Notes: generated by a model from the letters alone, not told the origin. Shown: positions 17,510 through 26,687, counted from the stretch's first letter. The stretch: 64,000 bases of DNA from Pontibacter rufus (GCF_015694705.1 NZ_JADQDR010000004.1:62001-126000); one strand, 5' to 3'. A program made the numbers and translations.

Positions 17510-17517
17510 TAACTTTG
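17510..17517 (+). promoter_or_regulatory. -7 promoter element for the NhaD-type gene
   Basis: TAACTTTG fits TAnnTTTG. It overlaps an upstream in-frame TTG (17515), which shows that the TTG is not the translation start and supports the ATG at 17563. Confidence 0.6.
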
Positions 17518-17562
17518 CGTGCCGTTCATTTTAGTCCTGACGAAAACCTGCACATAAACTAT

Positions 17563-18951
17563 ATGCTTAACAACCTTATCCTGCTTGCGCAAACAGCACA
17601 CGATGTTCCGCCATTTCTGATTATTCCTTTTCTGCTGCTCATCGGGCTGATTGCCAGCGGCCCTGTACTTTTCGGCCATTTCTGGGAGCACAATTACCGG
17701 AAAATAGCCATTACGCTGGGTCTGACCGTGCTGGCTTATTACCTGTTTGCACTGCAGAATCACCACATGCCCATCCATACTTTTTTTGAGTATCTGTCGT
17801 TTGCTGTGCTGCTCAGTTCGCTCTACATCGCGGCCGGTGGCATTTACATCAACATCAACGCCAATGCTACCCCACTCATGAATGTGGCCATCGTGATGGT
17901 TGGGGCCATGCTGGCTAATCTGGTCGGTACCACGGGCGCTTCGCTGCTGCTCATCCGGCCGTTTATCCGGATGAACGTGCACCGCATCAAGCCTTACCAG
18001 ATCATCTTCTTTATCTTTATTGTGAGCAATGCCGGCGGCCTGCTGACGCCGCTCGGAGATCCGCCGCTGTTTATCGGTTTCCTGAAAGGCGTACCTTTTT
18101 TCTGGACATTGCAGCACTTGTTTTTTCCCTGGCTGCTGGCCATCAGTTTACTTAGTCTTTTCTTTTATATTATAGACAGCCGCAACAAAGAAACCGAGTT
18201 TACACCAGATCCGGCTGTGGTAGCCCGCAACAGGGAAAAGACGGAGTTTTACGTCAGCGGCAAACGCAACCTTTTCTGGCTGGCTATCATTATCGGCGCC
18301 ATTTTCCTGGACCCGAATGTGATAGACGGGCTGCCGCACATCTCTTATGATGGCAGCAGATTCTCTTACCTCCGCGAAGTAATTCAGCTGGCGGCCGCCT
18401 TTTTCTGCTATCGTTATTCAAGCAAGACGGCCCTGGCAGGCAACAAATTCAGCTTCCATCCCATTCTGGAAGTGGTGTTCCTCTTTTTTGGTATTTTCTT
18501 TACGATGATGCCGGCACTGCAGCTCTCGGCTGCCATTGCCTCGTCGCCGGAGTATGCAGGTTATATCACGCCGAACTTCCTGTACTGGGCTACAGGTTCG
18601 CTTTCAGGCTTCCTGGACAATGCCCCGACCTATGCCAACTTTCTGTCGCTGGGTATGGCCAAGTTTGACATGGCCCAGAACAGCATCGTGGAAGTGCGCC
18701 AGTTTGCAACAGGCACTGGCGTAGGCGGCCACACCACAGTACTGCTGGAGGCTATTTCGCTTGCATCGGTACTGTTCGGCGCCTTTACCTACATTGGCAA
18801 CGGGCCAAACTTCATGGTAAAAGCCATTGCCGAGAGCGCAGGCATCAAAATGCCGTCTTTCTTCGCTTATGTGTTCAAATACTCCATCCCGTTCCTGCTA
18901 CCGGCTCTGATTCTGATCTGGTACCTGGTGGTGCACCTGGAGCTGTTTTAA
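17563..18951 (+). CDS. nhaD: NhaD-type Na+/H+ antiporter (ArsB/NhaD superfamily)
   Basis: The protein (462 aa from the chosen ATG) has about 11-12 membrane segments. It has ion-transporter-superfamily motifs such as NLVGTTGASLLLIRPFI and NAGGLLTPLGDPPLFIGFLKG (discontinuous-helix regions), and SGFLDNAPTYANFL and FTYIGNGPNFMVKAIAE in the second half. The family expels Na+ (or Li+) in exchange for H+. The frame is open to a TTG at 17515, but that codon lies in the promoter element. A hairpin (18976-19003) follows. The gene stands alone. Confidence 0.9.
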   Translation: MLNNLILLAQTAHDVPPFLIIPFLLLIGLIASGPVLFGHFWEHNYRKIAITLGLTVLAYYLFALQNHHMPIHTFFEYLSFAVLLSSLYIAAGGIYININANATPLMNVAIVMVGAMLANLVGTTGASLLLIRPFIRMNVHRIKPYQIIFFIFIVSNAGGLLTPLGDPPLFIGFLKGVPFFWTLQHLFFPWLLAISLLSLFFYIIDSRNKETEFTPDPAVVARNREKTEFYVSGKRNLFWLAIIIGAIFLDPNVIDGLPHISYDGSRFSYLREVIQLAAAFFCYRYSSKTALAGNKFSFHPILEVVFLFFGIFFTMMPALQLSAAIASSPEYAGYITPNFLYWATGSLSGFLDNAPTYANFLSLGMAKFDMAQNSIVEVRQFATGTGVGGHTTVLLEAISLASVLFGAFTYIGNGPNFMVKAIAESAGIKMPSFFAYVFKYSIPFLLPALILIWYLVVHLELF

Positions 18952-18975
18952 CACTAGTAGCCTGACACTTAACTC

Positions 18976-19003
18976 AAGCCGCTTCTGCTTAGCAGGGCGG
19001 CTT
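18976..19003 (+). terminator. Probable terminator of the NhaD-type gene
   Basis: A 7-bp stem (AAGCCGC and GCGGCTT) with a 14-nt loop lies 25 nt after the stop and is followed by TTGCTTT. Confidence 0.55.
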
Positions 19004-19059
19004 TTGCTTTAGCGGAATTATCAGATTTATACTTATCTTCATCAGCTTAAGACCTGCTG

Positions 19060-19392
19060 ATGCACCAACTGAAACTGCTGCTCCACTACCACAAAAGTCT
19101 GCTGCGCTTTAACCTGCCGTTTTCGCTGCTGGCAAGCCTGACCGGATGCATGTTTCCGCAACAGGTTTTTACCGGCATGATCAACGGTTTCAGCCTGAGT
19201 TTGCTGACTGGCGGATTTATACTTGCCTTATACCTGTTTGAACAACGCCACAGCAACCAGTACTACTTTTATTACAACCAAAGCTTAAGCAAGATTTACC
19301 TGATTGCAGCCTCCTATGGTATGAATGCGCTGCTGGTTTTGCTGCTGTTCACCTTAAAGTTATACCTGTATGCCGCACAAACTGGAAGTTGA
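19060..19392 (+). CDS. Small membrane protein paired with an ABC ATPase
   Basis: The 110-aa product has about three hydrophobic segments (19-36, 48-64, 78-105), including GFSLSLLTGGFILALYLFEQ, and no recognised family. Its end overlaps the following ATPase gene by 23 nt in another frame, so the two are almost surely co-translated. It is far smaller than a normal ABC permease. It may be a one-protein membrane anchor or a minimal permease acting as an oligomer. That role is inferred from linkage only. Confidence 0.7.
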   Translation: MHQLKLLLHYHKSLLRFNLPFSLLASLTGCMFPQQVFTGMINGFSLSLLTGGFILALYLFEQRHSNQYYFYYNQSLSKIYLIAASYGMNALLVLLLFTLKLYLYAAQTGS

Positions 19393-20011
19393 CAGCGTGC
19401 GCTACCGTATCGGCGAAAGGCAGCTGCTAACGGATGTATACCTGAGCTGTGCGACAGGCGAAATAGTTAGCTTGCTGGGCCGGAACGGTTGCGGAAAATC
19501 CACGCTGCTGCAAATCATCTTCGGCACCAGGCATACTGACGACAAGCACATCTGCATCGACGGGAACGTATACCAGGCACCTTATAAAGTGCCCGGCCAG
19601 CTGGCATACCTGCCGCAGCACAACTTTCTGCCACAGGATAGCAAGCTTGATAAAATCGTAAACCTATACTTACCTGATCCGGCGAGGCGCGCGGCAGTGA
19701 AACGGGATGAACGGGTGCAGCCACATTTAATTAAGCACGCCCATGAACTATCGAAGGGAGAACAGCGCTACTTTTCGTTATTGCTCCTGCTGCAACTCGA
19801 TGTTAAATTCCTGCTGCTGGATGAGCCCTTTTCAGGTATAGAGCCCTTGTATGTAAGCCAAATACAGGAACTGCTGCTGGCACACCTACCTTCCAAGGGC
19901 TTTATCATCACCGACCATCAGTACCAATCCGTACTGGAAATAAGCCACAGGATTATACTTTTAGCAGATGGTATTTGCCGCCCCATTACGCATCGGGAGG
20001 AGTTGGAGTAA
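19370..20011 (+). CDS. ABC transporter ATP-binding protein
   Basis: The 213-aa protein has Walker A GRNGCGKST (37-45), a Q-loop in LAYLPQHNFLPQ, an ABC signature written ELSKGEQRYFSL (Lys in place of the second Gly of LSGGQ), Walker B KFLLLDEPF, and the switch His in FIITDHQYQ. The family drives transport, or other membrane work, by ATP hydrolysis in the cytoplasm. Its only neighbour of the right kind is the overlapping 110-aa membrane protein. The substrate is unknown. Confidence 0.88.
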   Translation: MPHKLEVDSVRYRIGERQLLTDVYLSCATGEIVSLLGRNGCGKSTLLQIIFGTRHTDDKHICIDGNVYQAPYKVPGQLAYLPQHNFLPQDSKLDKIVNLYLPDPARRAAVKRDERVQPHLIKHAHELSKGEQRYFSLLLLLQLDVKFLLLDEPFSGIEPLYVSQIQELLLAHLPSKGFIITDHQYQSVLEISHRIILLADGICRPITHREELE

Positions 20012-20058
20012 TGGGGCTATGTGTCTGCAGACTTATTTAAGTAAGGAATTATTAATTA

Positions 20059-20337
20059 ATGCGAATCAGGAGTTACAATTTGAATTATATTGACTTGGAT
20101 TCCTTACGAGAAAGTTTTGCGTTTTTCTGGCCAGGCAAGTATAATAAGGCTTAGTCTCTGCTGTTGCTCCTATGCTGGCGCGAGCTTGTAGCTCGTACCT
20201 TCACATCTATAGGAAAAAAGTATGAGCTACAAGCTCGCACCAGCAAAGAAGTTATCCTTCGGCAGCAGAGGTAACCGGCCTGTCCCGAAGAACTTCGGGT
20301 AGCTAAGCGCAACAAGGATTTTAACCCTGATTCGCAT
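20059..20337. repeat. 279-bp inverted-repeat element with an internal hairpin
   Basis: ATGCGAATCAGG (20059-20070) and its exact complement (20326-20337) bound the element; similarity continues weakly inward. Inside, 26-nt arms at 20173-20198 and 20220-20245 match at 24 of 26 positions (core GAGCTTGTAGCTC), and a 7-bp hairpin CCCGAAG-AA-CTTCGGG lies at 20284-20299. No coding frame is seen. The right end is 3 nt from the aroC stop. It looks like a MITE or REP-type element; no target duplication is obvious. Confidence 0.65.
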
Positions 20338-20340
20338 ATT

Positions 20341-21420
20341 TTATACTTTGTTAGCCTGCCGGCGCAGCAGGAAGTCGGCAAGCACCAGGGCAGCCATGGC
20401 ATCCACGATAGGCACGGCGCGCGGCAACACACAAGGATCGTGGCGACCTTTACCTTTCAGAGTGATGTCTTCGCCGGCATCGTTTATGGTTTGCTGCGGC
20501 TGCAGGATGGTGGCAACGGGCTTAAAGGCAACATCAAAGTAAATATCCTGCCCGTTGCTGATGCCGCCCTGGATGCCGCCGGAGTGATTGGTGCGGGTGC
20601 GTATGTTGCCGGCTTCATCGGTATAAAACTGGTCGTTGTGCTCGGAGCCGCGCATCTTTACGCCCTCAAAACCGCTGCCATAGGCGAAGCCTTTCACCGC
20701 ATTTATACTGAGCATGGCCTTGCCCAGCTCTGCGTGCAGCTTATCAAAAACGGGCTCTCCGAGGCCTGCCGGCGTACCTTTTATCACACAGCTCACCACG
20801 CCGCCGATGGTATCGAGGCTGTCGCGGGCACCTTCTATCAAACCGATCATGCGGGCAGCAGTTTTACCGTCCGGGCAGCGTACGATGTTCGTATCAATTT
20901 TAGTCAGATCAAGCTTGTCATAAGAGTCCTGCAGCTTTATACTTCCCACCTGCGACACATACGACTGTACCGTAATGCCATGCTGCTGCAGCAATTTGGC
21001 CGCCAGTGCACCGGCCGCCACGCGCGCTACTGTTTCGCGGGCAGAGCTGCGGCCACCACCACGGTAATCGCGCGTGCCATACTTGGTGGTGTAAGTATAG
21101 TCGGCGTGCGATGGCCGGAAAGCGTGTTCGATGTGGCTGTAGTCTTTGCTGGCCTGATCTTTATTGTTTACCACCAGGGTGATAGGTGTACCGGTAGTTT
21201 TGCCCTCAAAAATACCCGAGAGTATGTTTACCTTATCTTCCTCTTGGCGTGGTGTGGTAATTTTAGACTGACCGGGCCGGCGGCGATCCAATGCGTGCTG
21301 AATCTCTTCGATGCTGATGTCGAGCCCGGCCGGGCATCCGTCTACAATAACGCCCACTGCCGGGCCATGCGATTCGCCAAAGGTGGTAATGCGGAATATG
21401 GTTCCGTAAGAGTTGCTCAT
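20341..21420 (-). CDS. aroC: Chorismate synthase
   Basis: The enzyme makes chorismate from EPSP with reduced FMN, the last step of the shikimate pathway. The 359-aa protein starts [19 protein letters not shown], which is the standard N-terminus. An upstream ATG at 21444 would overlap the previous gene and is not needed. [18 protein letters not shown] and the end motif near [15 protein letters not shown] are family hallmarks. It starts 4 nt after the stop of the batD-like gene, so the two are probably co-transcribed, though their functions are unrelated. Confidence 0.97.
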   Translation of the reverse strand: MSNSYGTIFRITTFGESHGPAVGVIVDGCPAGLDISIEEIQHALDRRRPGQSKITTPRQEEDKVNILSGIFEGKTTGTPITLVVNNKDQASKDYSHIEHAFRPSHADYTYTTKYGTRDYRGGGRSSARETVARVAAGALAAKLLQQHGITVQSYVSQVGSIKLQDSYDKLDLTKIDTNIVRCPDGKTAARMIGLIEGARDSLDTIGGVVSCVIKGTPAGLGEPVFDKLHAELGKAMLSINAVKGFAYGSGFEGVKMRGSEHNDQFYTDEAGNIRTRTNHSGGIQGGISNGQDIYFDVAFKPVATILQPQQTINDAGEDITLKGKGRHDPCVLPRAVPIVDAMAALVLADFLLRRQANKV

Positions 21421-21424
21421 GATG

Positions 21425-22864
21425 TTATTTTTTGAGGAAGACAATGGCTGAAACCGCCAGCAGCACCATCAGAATGATATTGGCATATTGCTTTACCTGA
21501 TCAAACAGGTGCAGGCTTACCAGCGTATCGTCTTCGTTTTCGATAATGTTATAAAATGTACCCAAATCCCTTGACAGCACCAGGGCGTCATCGTCCTGCA
21601 CACCGGTAACGCGCAGCGCCAGCGTGGGATGCAACGTATCGTACCGGGCGGTGGCGGGGTTAAAATAAATCCACTGCAAGGCTTTGCGCATCTGGTAACT
21701 GCCTGGCTCGCGCGGCAGCACCGTATAGCTGAATGTTTTGGACCCCAGTACCCGCCCGCTACGCCGCGTAACATCCTGCCGCACATCCGGCGGATAAAAA
21801 TCGAGGCCGGGCGGCGGGGTTGGCACAGGCGGCATAATAGCAGCCAGATTGCCCTCGCCCGCTATCTGAAACTGGTAAGTGACGCTTTTGCCTACCTGCA
21901 CACTTTTCCCTGATAGCCGCTCGTGCAGGCTGTAATCTCCTACCGGCACCATGTCGCGCAGCGGATGCGGGGGCAGCTCGCGTACGGGCACCACCTTCTC
22001 CCTGGCATAAAAGGTTTTAAAACCTTCCTGCCTGTCTTCGGCCACCAGGTTCGGGTTTTTGGCCACTTTATACTTTATCATCTTCAGCGTCAGCGCCGGG
22101 AAATGGAGGGGTTCGCTGTTTAAAGGGTATAACACCGCTTCATAAAGCTTAAAACGCAGATAAGGTACGCCTTTTATCGTTACGTTTTCAGGTGTTATCT
22201 CAGCAAAGTCAAATCTTTCTTCCCAGGCGTTTGGCTGTTTCAATTGCTGTATAATGTCCGACATCTGGTTGGCGAAATCATAAAAATCGAGCAGGCGCTG
22301 ATCTTCTTCGGCCAGGTAAAAGTATAGCGATGCGGTAACACCTTCGCCCACAAATACTTCCTTTTTGCTGGTATAAAGCGTCAGGAAAGCGTTATCTTCT
22401 TTCTCGATAAATTCGGGCTGGGCCTCGGCTACCGGATCAGGCGCCTGGGGCGCAATCAGGTTCGGCAGGTTGATGCCCTGGGGCGAGTTTGCCGTCATGG
22501 GCAGCACTTTTAACTGCATGCCCGCCGACTGCACCGTCTGCCCGTTCACCTTCATTGTAAAAGGCTTCAGCTCATACGTACCTTCTTCCAGCGCCGCATA
22601 GTTTTGGGTGATGGTCAGGATGGTGGTTGTGGTGCCGCCGGTAATAATGGTTTTGGTAGACGAAAACTTGCTGCTCTTTTTAAAACCTTCAATGTCCGGA
22701 AAAGGTGTGTAGTCTTTCAGCGGCTGGTTCTGCAGCTTGATAGATATGGTATAGTACTGGTTAATGGGTACCGGGCTTTTGCCCAACTCAATACTTACCT
22801 GCTGGCCCCGCGCAGGCAGGGCAAGTATAACATAAGATAAAAGAAGCAGGGCAAGAAAGCGCAT
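21425..22864 (-). CDS. batD: BatD-family exported membrane protein
   Basis: The 479-aa protein has a signal peptide (about 1-20, ending ALPARGQ). A long periplasmic part of beta-rich domains follows ([36 protein letters not shown]), then a C-terminal membrane helix (about 457-476). This matches BatD (Bacteroides aerotolerance). BatD normally sits with batA, batB, batC, batE and moxR, but here it stands alone with aroC. A MoxR ATPase is 26 kb away at 47.1 kb. Molecular function is not established. A TAnnTTTG element lies upstream. Confidence 0.85.
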   Translation of the reverse strand: MRFLALLLLSYVILALPARGQQVSIELGKSPVPINQYYTISIKLQNQPLKDYTPFPDIEGFKKSSKFSSTKTIITGGTTTTILTITQNYAALEEGTYELKPFTMKVNGQTVQSAGMQLKVLPMTANSPQGINLPNLIAPQAPDPVAEAQPEFIEKEDNAFLTLYTSKKEVFVGEGVTASLYFYLAEEDQRLLDFYDFANQMSDIIQQLKQPNAWEERFDFAEITPENVTIKGVPYLRFKLYEAVLYPLNSEPLHFPALTLKMIKYKVAKNPNLVAEDRQEGFKTFYAREKVVPVRELPPHPLRDMVPVGDYSLHERLSGKSVQVGKSVTYQFQIAGEGNLAAIMPPVPTPPPGLDFYPPDVRQDVTRRSGRVLGSKTFSYTVLPREPGSYQMRKALQWIYFNPATARYDTLHPTLALRVTGVQDDDALVLSRDLGTFYNIIENEDDTLVSLHLFDQVKQYANIILMVLLAVSAIVFLKK

Positions 22865-22900
22865 AAGGCAGTGCCGCTTTTAAGTATAAAGTATAACAGC

Positions 22901-22908
22901 CAAAGTTA
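22901..22908 (-). promoter_or_regulatory. -7 promoter element for batD-aroC
   Basis: TAACTTTG on the minus strand fits TAnnTTTG, 37 nt upstream of the batD-like start. Confidence 0.5.
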
Positions 22909-23328
22909 AGTATATATGCCGGTATTGCATAGCAGCACCCCTATAAAAGCCACCGAACAACCAGCCCGGCCAGAGACTAAATCGCTTTGTGTATAAAATT
23001 GGGGCCTATACCGGAGTATTTTATACCGGTTTATACTTAAAACCTGCTGCCCGAAAAGCTGAAGTTTTACGGGCATCTCCACCAAATCCTGTACCCACAT
23101 ACCGCTTCTCCTGCCCCAGCAACTATAAAACAGGGCATGTTGCTCTTTTATTTCGGTTTACCTGTACCACAGCTCCCTGTTATACCCGAACCGGCGGTGC
23201 AAATTATTTTATAGCAGCCCGCAATCCGGCTGCAAAACGGCGCCGTAGGTTCTTATACTTTGCAGGGGGTCACTGCTGTTGCGGTCTTTTGCGGAGGTGG
23301 TTCTATTAACAAACTAAAAGATAAAATT
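22909..23328. other. Intergenic stretch without a supported gene
   Basis: These 420 bases separate the divergent batD-like gene and the ferritin-like pair. A 106-codon frame (22989-23309) has no recognisable content. Two copies of TATACCGG at about 23007-23035 are the only local repeat seen. The promoter of the ferritin-like pair probably lies near 23250 (ATACTTTG, one step off consensus). Confidence 0.5.
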
Positions 23329-24063
23329 ATGACTAAACTGACAACGCCTGAGGAGAACAACCAGGGCGGCCTTGGCAAAGCACTCCAGAGCCCTATGCAA
23401 AGACGCGCATTCTTTAGGTATGCCGGCGGCACTGCCGCAGCTGCTGCCCTGTTGCTTACTGCCTGTAACGATGACGACGACATTGATCCAATGCCTCCCA
23501 CCATGGACGGTGTTGACCTTGGCTCCGGCGATATAGGTATCCTGAACTATGCCTATGCGCTGGAACAACTCGAAGCTGCTTTTTATACCGAAGTAGTTGC
23601 CAAATCGGCCGGTGCCCTTTCTTCGGATGAGATGAAGGTGATGATGGACATCAAAGCACACGAAGTAGCCCACCGCGAATTCTTTAAAGCTGCCCTCGGC
23701 GACAAAGCTATCAGCGGCCTGGAAGTGGACTTCAGCAAAATTAATTTCTCTGACAAGAACAGTGTGCTCACCACAGCCATGACTTTCGAGGATCTGGGAG
23801 TTGCTGCCTACAACGGTGCCGGCAAGCTCTTTACAGACTCCGGCAATGGTCTTACCTACCTCCTGCTGGCCGGTAAAATTGTATCCGTAGAGGCACGCCA
23901 CGCTGCTGCCATACACGACCTGATGGGTAACAATGCCCGGAAATTTGGGGAAGAACTGATTGATATGAACGGCCTCGACAGAGCCTTAATGCCGGATAAA
24001 GTTCTGGCAGCTGCCGGCCCTTACATCAAAACCAAAATCAATTACAGCAATTTACCTAAATAA
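23329..24063 (+). CDS. Exported ferritin-like domain protein, probable lipoprotein
   Basis: The 244-aa protein (ATG at 23329; a longer frame starts at 23260) has twin arginines (RRAFFRYAGG) and a hydrophobic stretch ending LLLTAC. This looks like a Tat or Sec signal with a lipobox Cys. The mature part is a four-helix ferritin-like domain of the Ferritin_2/desiccation-related type: ALEQLEAAFYTEV, KAHEVAHREFF, FEDLGVAAYNGA and VEARHAA place Glu/His residues where a di-metal site would sit. Function (metal or oxidative stress) is not known. It forms an operon with the paralogue 16 nt downstream. Confidence 0.85.
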   Translation: MTKLTTPEENNQGGLGKALQSPMQRRAFFRYAGGTAAAAALLLTACNDDDDIDPMPPTMDGVDLGSGDIGILNYAYALEQLEAAFYTEVVAKSAGALSSDEMKVMMDIKAHEVAHREFFKAALGDKAISGLEVDFSKINFSDKNSVLTTAMTFEDLGVAAYNGAGKLFTDSGNGLTYLLLAGKIVSVEARHAAAIHDLMGNNARKFGEELIDMNGLDRALMPDKVLAAAGPYIKTKINYSNLPK

Positions 24064-24079
24064 GAGGAGGAACAGAGAA

Positions 24080-24883
24080 ATGAATATATTTAAGATTATA
24101 CAGGATATTGAGAAAGTTGACGGCGATGTATACGAAAGACTTTCCTCCCGCCGCAGCGCCATGAGCAGCTTCGGCAGCTTTGGCAAAAAAGTAGCGGTTG
24201 CCGCGGTGCCACTGGCGATGGGTTCCATGTTTAAGAAAGCTTATGGGCAGTCTACCGGTGGTGTGCTGGATGTGCTGAACTTCGCTCTGACGCTGGAATA
24301 CCTGGAGTCAGAGTTTTACAGCCAGGGCCTGGCCGCATCAGGGCTTAACCTGGGTGATAACAAGAACTTCTTTATGGAAGTCAGTAAGAACGAAACAGCT
24401 CACGTTAAGTTTCTGGAAGATACCATCAAGGCGCTGAAAGGCACCCCTGTAGCTAAACCTACCTTTGATTTCTCGGCTGGCGGCGCTTTTGCTGACTGGA
24501 ATTCTAATCCGCAAACCTTCATGGCGATATCGCAGGCGTTTGAGGACACAGGCGTACGCGCTTACAAAGGCCAGGCAGGCAATCTGGTAAGCAACAGTGA
24601 TGTTTTAACGGCAGCTTTGCAGATACATGCTGTGGAAGCGCGGCATGCCTCCATCATCAGAAGAATCCGCGGCCTGAATGGCTGGATTACGGGCGATGAA
24701 CGCGGTGCCGGCATGCCAGCACCCACTCAGGCAGTGTACGACGGCGAGGCAGAAACCATGCAGGCCGGTGTAGATATTACAGCTGTATCCAAGGTGTCTG
24801 CAGCCAACGCAACCGAAGCCTTTGATGAGCCATTAAGCAAGGATGCTGTGCTTGCCATTGCCACCTTGTTCATCAAAGCGTAA
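24080..24883 (+). CDS. Ferritin-like domain protein, paralogue of the preceding gene
   Basis: The 267-aa protein repeats the layout of its neighbour. It has an N-terminal region with SSRRSAMSSFG and a hydrophobic stretch ending KAYGQ (about 40-57, a possible signal). A ferritin-like domain follows with ALTLEYLESEFYSQG, KNETAHVKFLEDT, FEDTGVRAYKGQ and VEARHASIIRRI. Glu and His of the putative metal site are kept. An unusually strong Shine-Dalgarno-like AGGAGG (24063-24071 region) precedes the start, rare in this phylum. A 20-bp hairpin terminator follows. The pair may form a mixed assembly in the envelope. Confidence 0.85.
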   Translation: MNIFKIIQDIEKVDGDVYERLSSRRSAMSSFGSFGKKVAVAAVPLAMGSMFKKAYGQSTGGVLDVLNFALTLEYLESEFYSQGLAASGLNLGDNKNFFMEVSKNETAHVKFLEDTIKALKGTPVAKPTFDFSAGGAFADWNSNPQTFMAISQAFEDTGVRAYKGQAGNLVSNSDVLTAALQIHAVEARHASIIRRIRGLNGWITGDERGAGMPAPTQAVYDGEAETMQAGVDITAVSKVSAANATEAFDEPLSKDAVLAIATLFIKA

Positions 24884-24905
24884 AGCTTTAAACGCTTTGC
24901 CCAGG

Positions 24906-24945
24906 TATAAAAGGGAAGCCGGTGTACACCGGCTTCCCTTTTATA
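24906..24945 (+). terminator. Terminator after the ferritin-like pair
   Basis: The arms at 24906-24925 and 24926-24945 are perfectly complementary over 20 bp (realistically 18 bp with a 4-nt loop). TATACTT follows. Confidence 0.85.
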
Positions 24946-25066
24946 CTTATCTGGTTATCTCTAAACAGGTTAGCCGTATATTTGGTATAATTTTATTATA
25001 AACCTGCCACTTTTTCAAGCTACTCCCGTATTCAGAACTATCAGAATCAATTTATCATTCATCAAA

Positions 25067-25258
25067 ATGTTAGAATACGTTAAGACCATTCTGTTGAAGG
25101 TAAGCTTCGATAAAATGTTGTTTGAAAAAGAACTGAGAAAGGCTTTGAAGGTTTTATTAGTAGAAGAACTGCAACAGTTAAAGCAGTGGTGCTATGATCA
25201 GTTTTCGGGCATGTACCTGCTCATTCTGAACAAGGTTTTCACCAAAACGCAGGCTTAA
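25067..25258 (+). CDS. Small helical protein of unknown function
   Basis: The 63-aa product (MLEYVKTILLKVSFDKMLFE and on) is predicted helical, with mixed charged and hydrophobic residues and one stretch FSGMYLLILNKVF. No family is recognised. It reads in a frame with codon use like its neighbours. Its stop codon abuts, with no spacer, the stop codon of the converging queG gene. It could be a real small gene or a chance frame. Confidence 0.5.
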   Translation: MLEYVKTILLKVSFDKMLFEKELRKALKVLLVEELQQLKQWCYDQFSGMYLLILNKVFTKTQA

Positions 25259-26194
25259 TCAGTCCTTGCCTTCCACAAAACGAATGTTGCGTAGCAGGCC
25301 CTTGTAGCCGGTGCGCTTCACAGCTGATTTTTTAAACAGCTGCGCAAACACTTCCTGTGTCAGCTCCTCCCAATCATTTGTTTTCATATTCTTCAGTTGC
25401 GGGTGCGGGGCAAAGGCAGGTTCCTGGTGTGGCTTGCTGAAGCGGTTCCAGGGACACACATCTTGGCAAATGTCGCAGCCAAACACCCAGTTCCCAAACT
25501 TCCCGTTCATTTCCGGCGGCAGCTGGTCTTTTAGTTCGATAGTAAAGTAGGAGATGCATTTGCTGCCATCCACCACGTATGGCTCCGTAATAGCGTTTGT
25601 CGGGCAGGCATCGAGGCAGCGGGTGCAGGAGCCGCAGTAATCTTTTATCGACCCGTCGGGTTCCAGTTCCAGGTCAATGATGAGTTCGGCGATAAAGTAA
25701 AAGCTACCCACCTGCGGCGTAATCAGGTTTGAGTTTTTGCCTACCCAGCCCAGCCCGCTCTTTTTCGCCCAGGCCTTGTCCAGCACCGGCGCAGAATCCA
25801 CGAAACAGCGGCCACCGACCTCTCCAATTTCCTCGTTTATATACTGCAGCAGCTCCTTCATTTTGTCTTTTATCACAAAATGATAATCGGTGCCGTACGC
25901 ATACTTCGATATTTTATAGGTATCCTCCTCCGGCTGCTGGTTTTCCTTTTCCGGGTAATAATTCAGCAGCAGCGACACCACCGATTTGGCACCCTCCACC
26001 AGCAGGCGCGGGTCCAGGCGTTTGTCGAAATGGTTCTCCATGTAGTGCATCTGCCCGTGCATGTGCTGGTTGAGCCAGCGCTCCAGCCGTGGCGCTTCCT
26101 CCTCCAGAAAATCCGCTTTGGAGATGCCGCAGTACATAAAGCCCAGTTCGCCTGCTTTCTGCTTTATCAGGTGGGTGTAATGCTGCTTGTTCAA
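25259..26194 (-). CDS. queG: Epoxyqueuosine reductase
   Basis: The enzyme reduces epoxyqueuosine in tRNA to queuosine, using cobalamin and two 4Fe-4S clusters. The 311-aa protein has both cluster motifs, [13 protein letters not shown] and [10 protein letters not shown], and the DUF1730 region at 60-140 with SLLLNYYP. The catalytic Asp region is [16 protein letters not shown]. Length is a little short of E. coli QueG because the HEAT-like tail is absent, which is common in Bacteroidota. The stop abuts the converging small gene. Confidence 0.95.
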   Translation of the reverse strand: MNKQHYTHLIKQKAGELGFMYCGISKADFLEEEAPRLERWLNQHMHGQMHYMENHFDKRLDPRLLVEGAKSVVSLLLNYYPEKENQQPEEDTYKISKYAYGTDYHFVIKDKMKELLQYINEEIGEVGGRCFVDSAPVLDKAWAKKSGLGWVGKNSNLITPQVGSFYFIAELIIDLELEPDGSIKDYCGSCTRCLDACPTNAITEPYVVDGSKCISYFTIELKDQLPPEMNGKFGNWVFGCDICQDVCPWNRFSKPHQEPAFAPHPQLKNMKTNDWEELTQEVFAQLFKKSAVKRTGYKGLLRNIRFVEGKD

Positions 26195-26244
26195 GATTTA
26201 TACTTTGATGCCGCTTATACTTAGCGGCTATACTCTGAGAGAAA

Positions 26245-26252
26245 CAAAATTA
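26245..26252 (-). promoter_or_regulatory. -7 promoter element for queG
   Basis: TAATTTTG on the minus strand fits TAnnTTTG, 51 nt upstream of the queG start. Confidence 0.5.
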
Positions 26253-26474
26253 CGGTAAAATAAATCCGGCTCCTGATTTTAAAAGACTTTTAAGTGGTTG
26301 AGCATAGCAACGGCTGTTGTCCAGACACTCGCGGGAACTGCGCACACCGCGAGGTCTTTAGAGTGCATTTATACTTGCATGCCTTACTTATAGATGCTGG
26401 TACTACTGCTGGGCGGCATTTGTAATCCCGTTCTACTTATACTAAATTGAAATAAAGAAGACGTAAGTATTTCT

Positions 26475-26507
26475 AAACCCGGTAGGTTTTTAAAACCTAC
26501 CGGGTTT
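26475..26507. repeat. Perfect 16-bp palindrome
   Basis: AAACCCGGTAGGTTTT and its exact complement flank a single T. It lies mid-gap, away from either gene end, so it looks like a dispersed palindromic element, though it could terminate transcription. Confidence 0.6.
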
Positions 26508-26578
26508 GTTGCGCCACTATTTCAGCAAACCTATCATAAACAAGTATGTCTTTTTCAAATCAATCCGGTAAGGCCCTT

Positions 26579-26610
26579 GCCCTCGTCCCGACAGTTGTCG
26601 GGACGAGGGC
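26579..26610. repeat. Perfect 15-bp GC-rich palindrome
   Basis: GCCCTCGTCCCGACA and its exact complement flank GT. It lies 72 nt from the palindrome at 26475 and 11 nt from the ruvB terminator. The gap 26195-26687 holds no gene but three hairpins in 190 bases. Confidence 0.6.
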
Positions 26611-26620
26611 AAAAAAGGGT

Positions 26621-26663
26621 ATAAGTATAAAAAGCAGGCTTATGGCCCGCTTTTTATACTTAT
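26621..26663 (-). terminator. Terminator of ruvB
   Basis: ATAAGTATAAAAAGC and its exact complement form a 15-bp stem with a 13-nt loop, 25 nt after the ruvB stop. The stem contains the window-wide AAGTATA heptamer. Confidence 0.7.
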
Positions 26664-26687
26664 CACAAAACAACTAAACAACGCTCT

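Noticed and set aside
17515..17562. Upstream extension of the NhaD-type gene from a TTG start
   Set aside because: The TTG lies inside the TAACTTTG promoter element, and the ATG at 17563 begins directly before the first membrane helix.
22989..23309. 106-codon frame upstream of the ferritin-like pair
   Set aside because: No signal, domain or sensible composition; ends inside the leader of the following gene.
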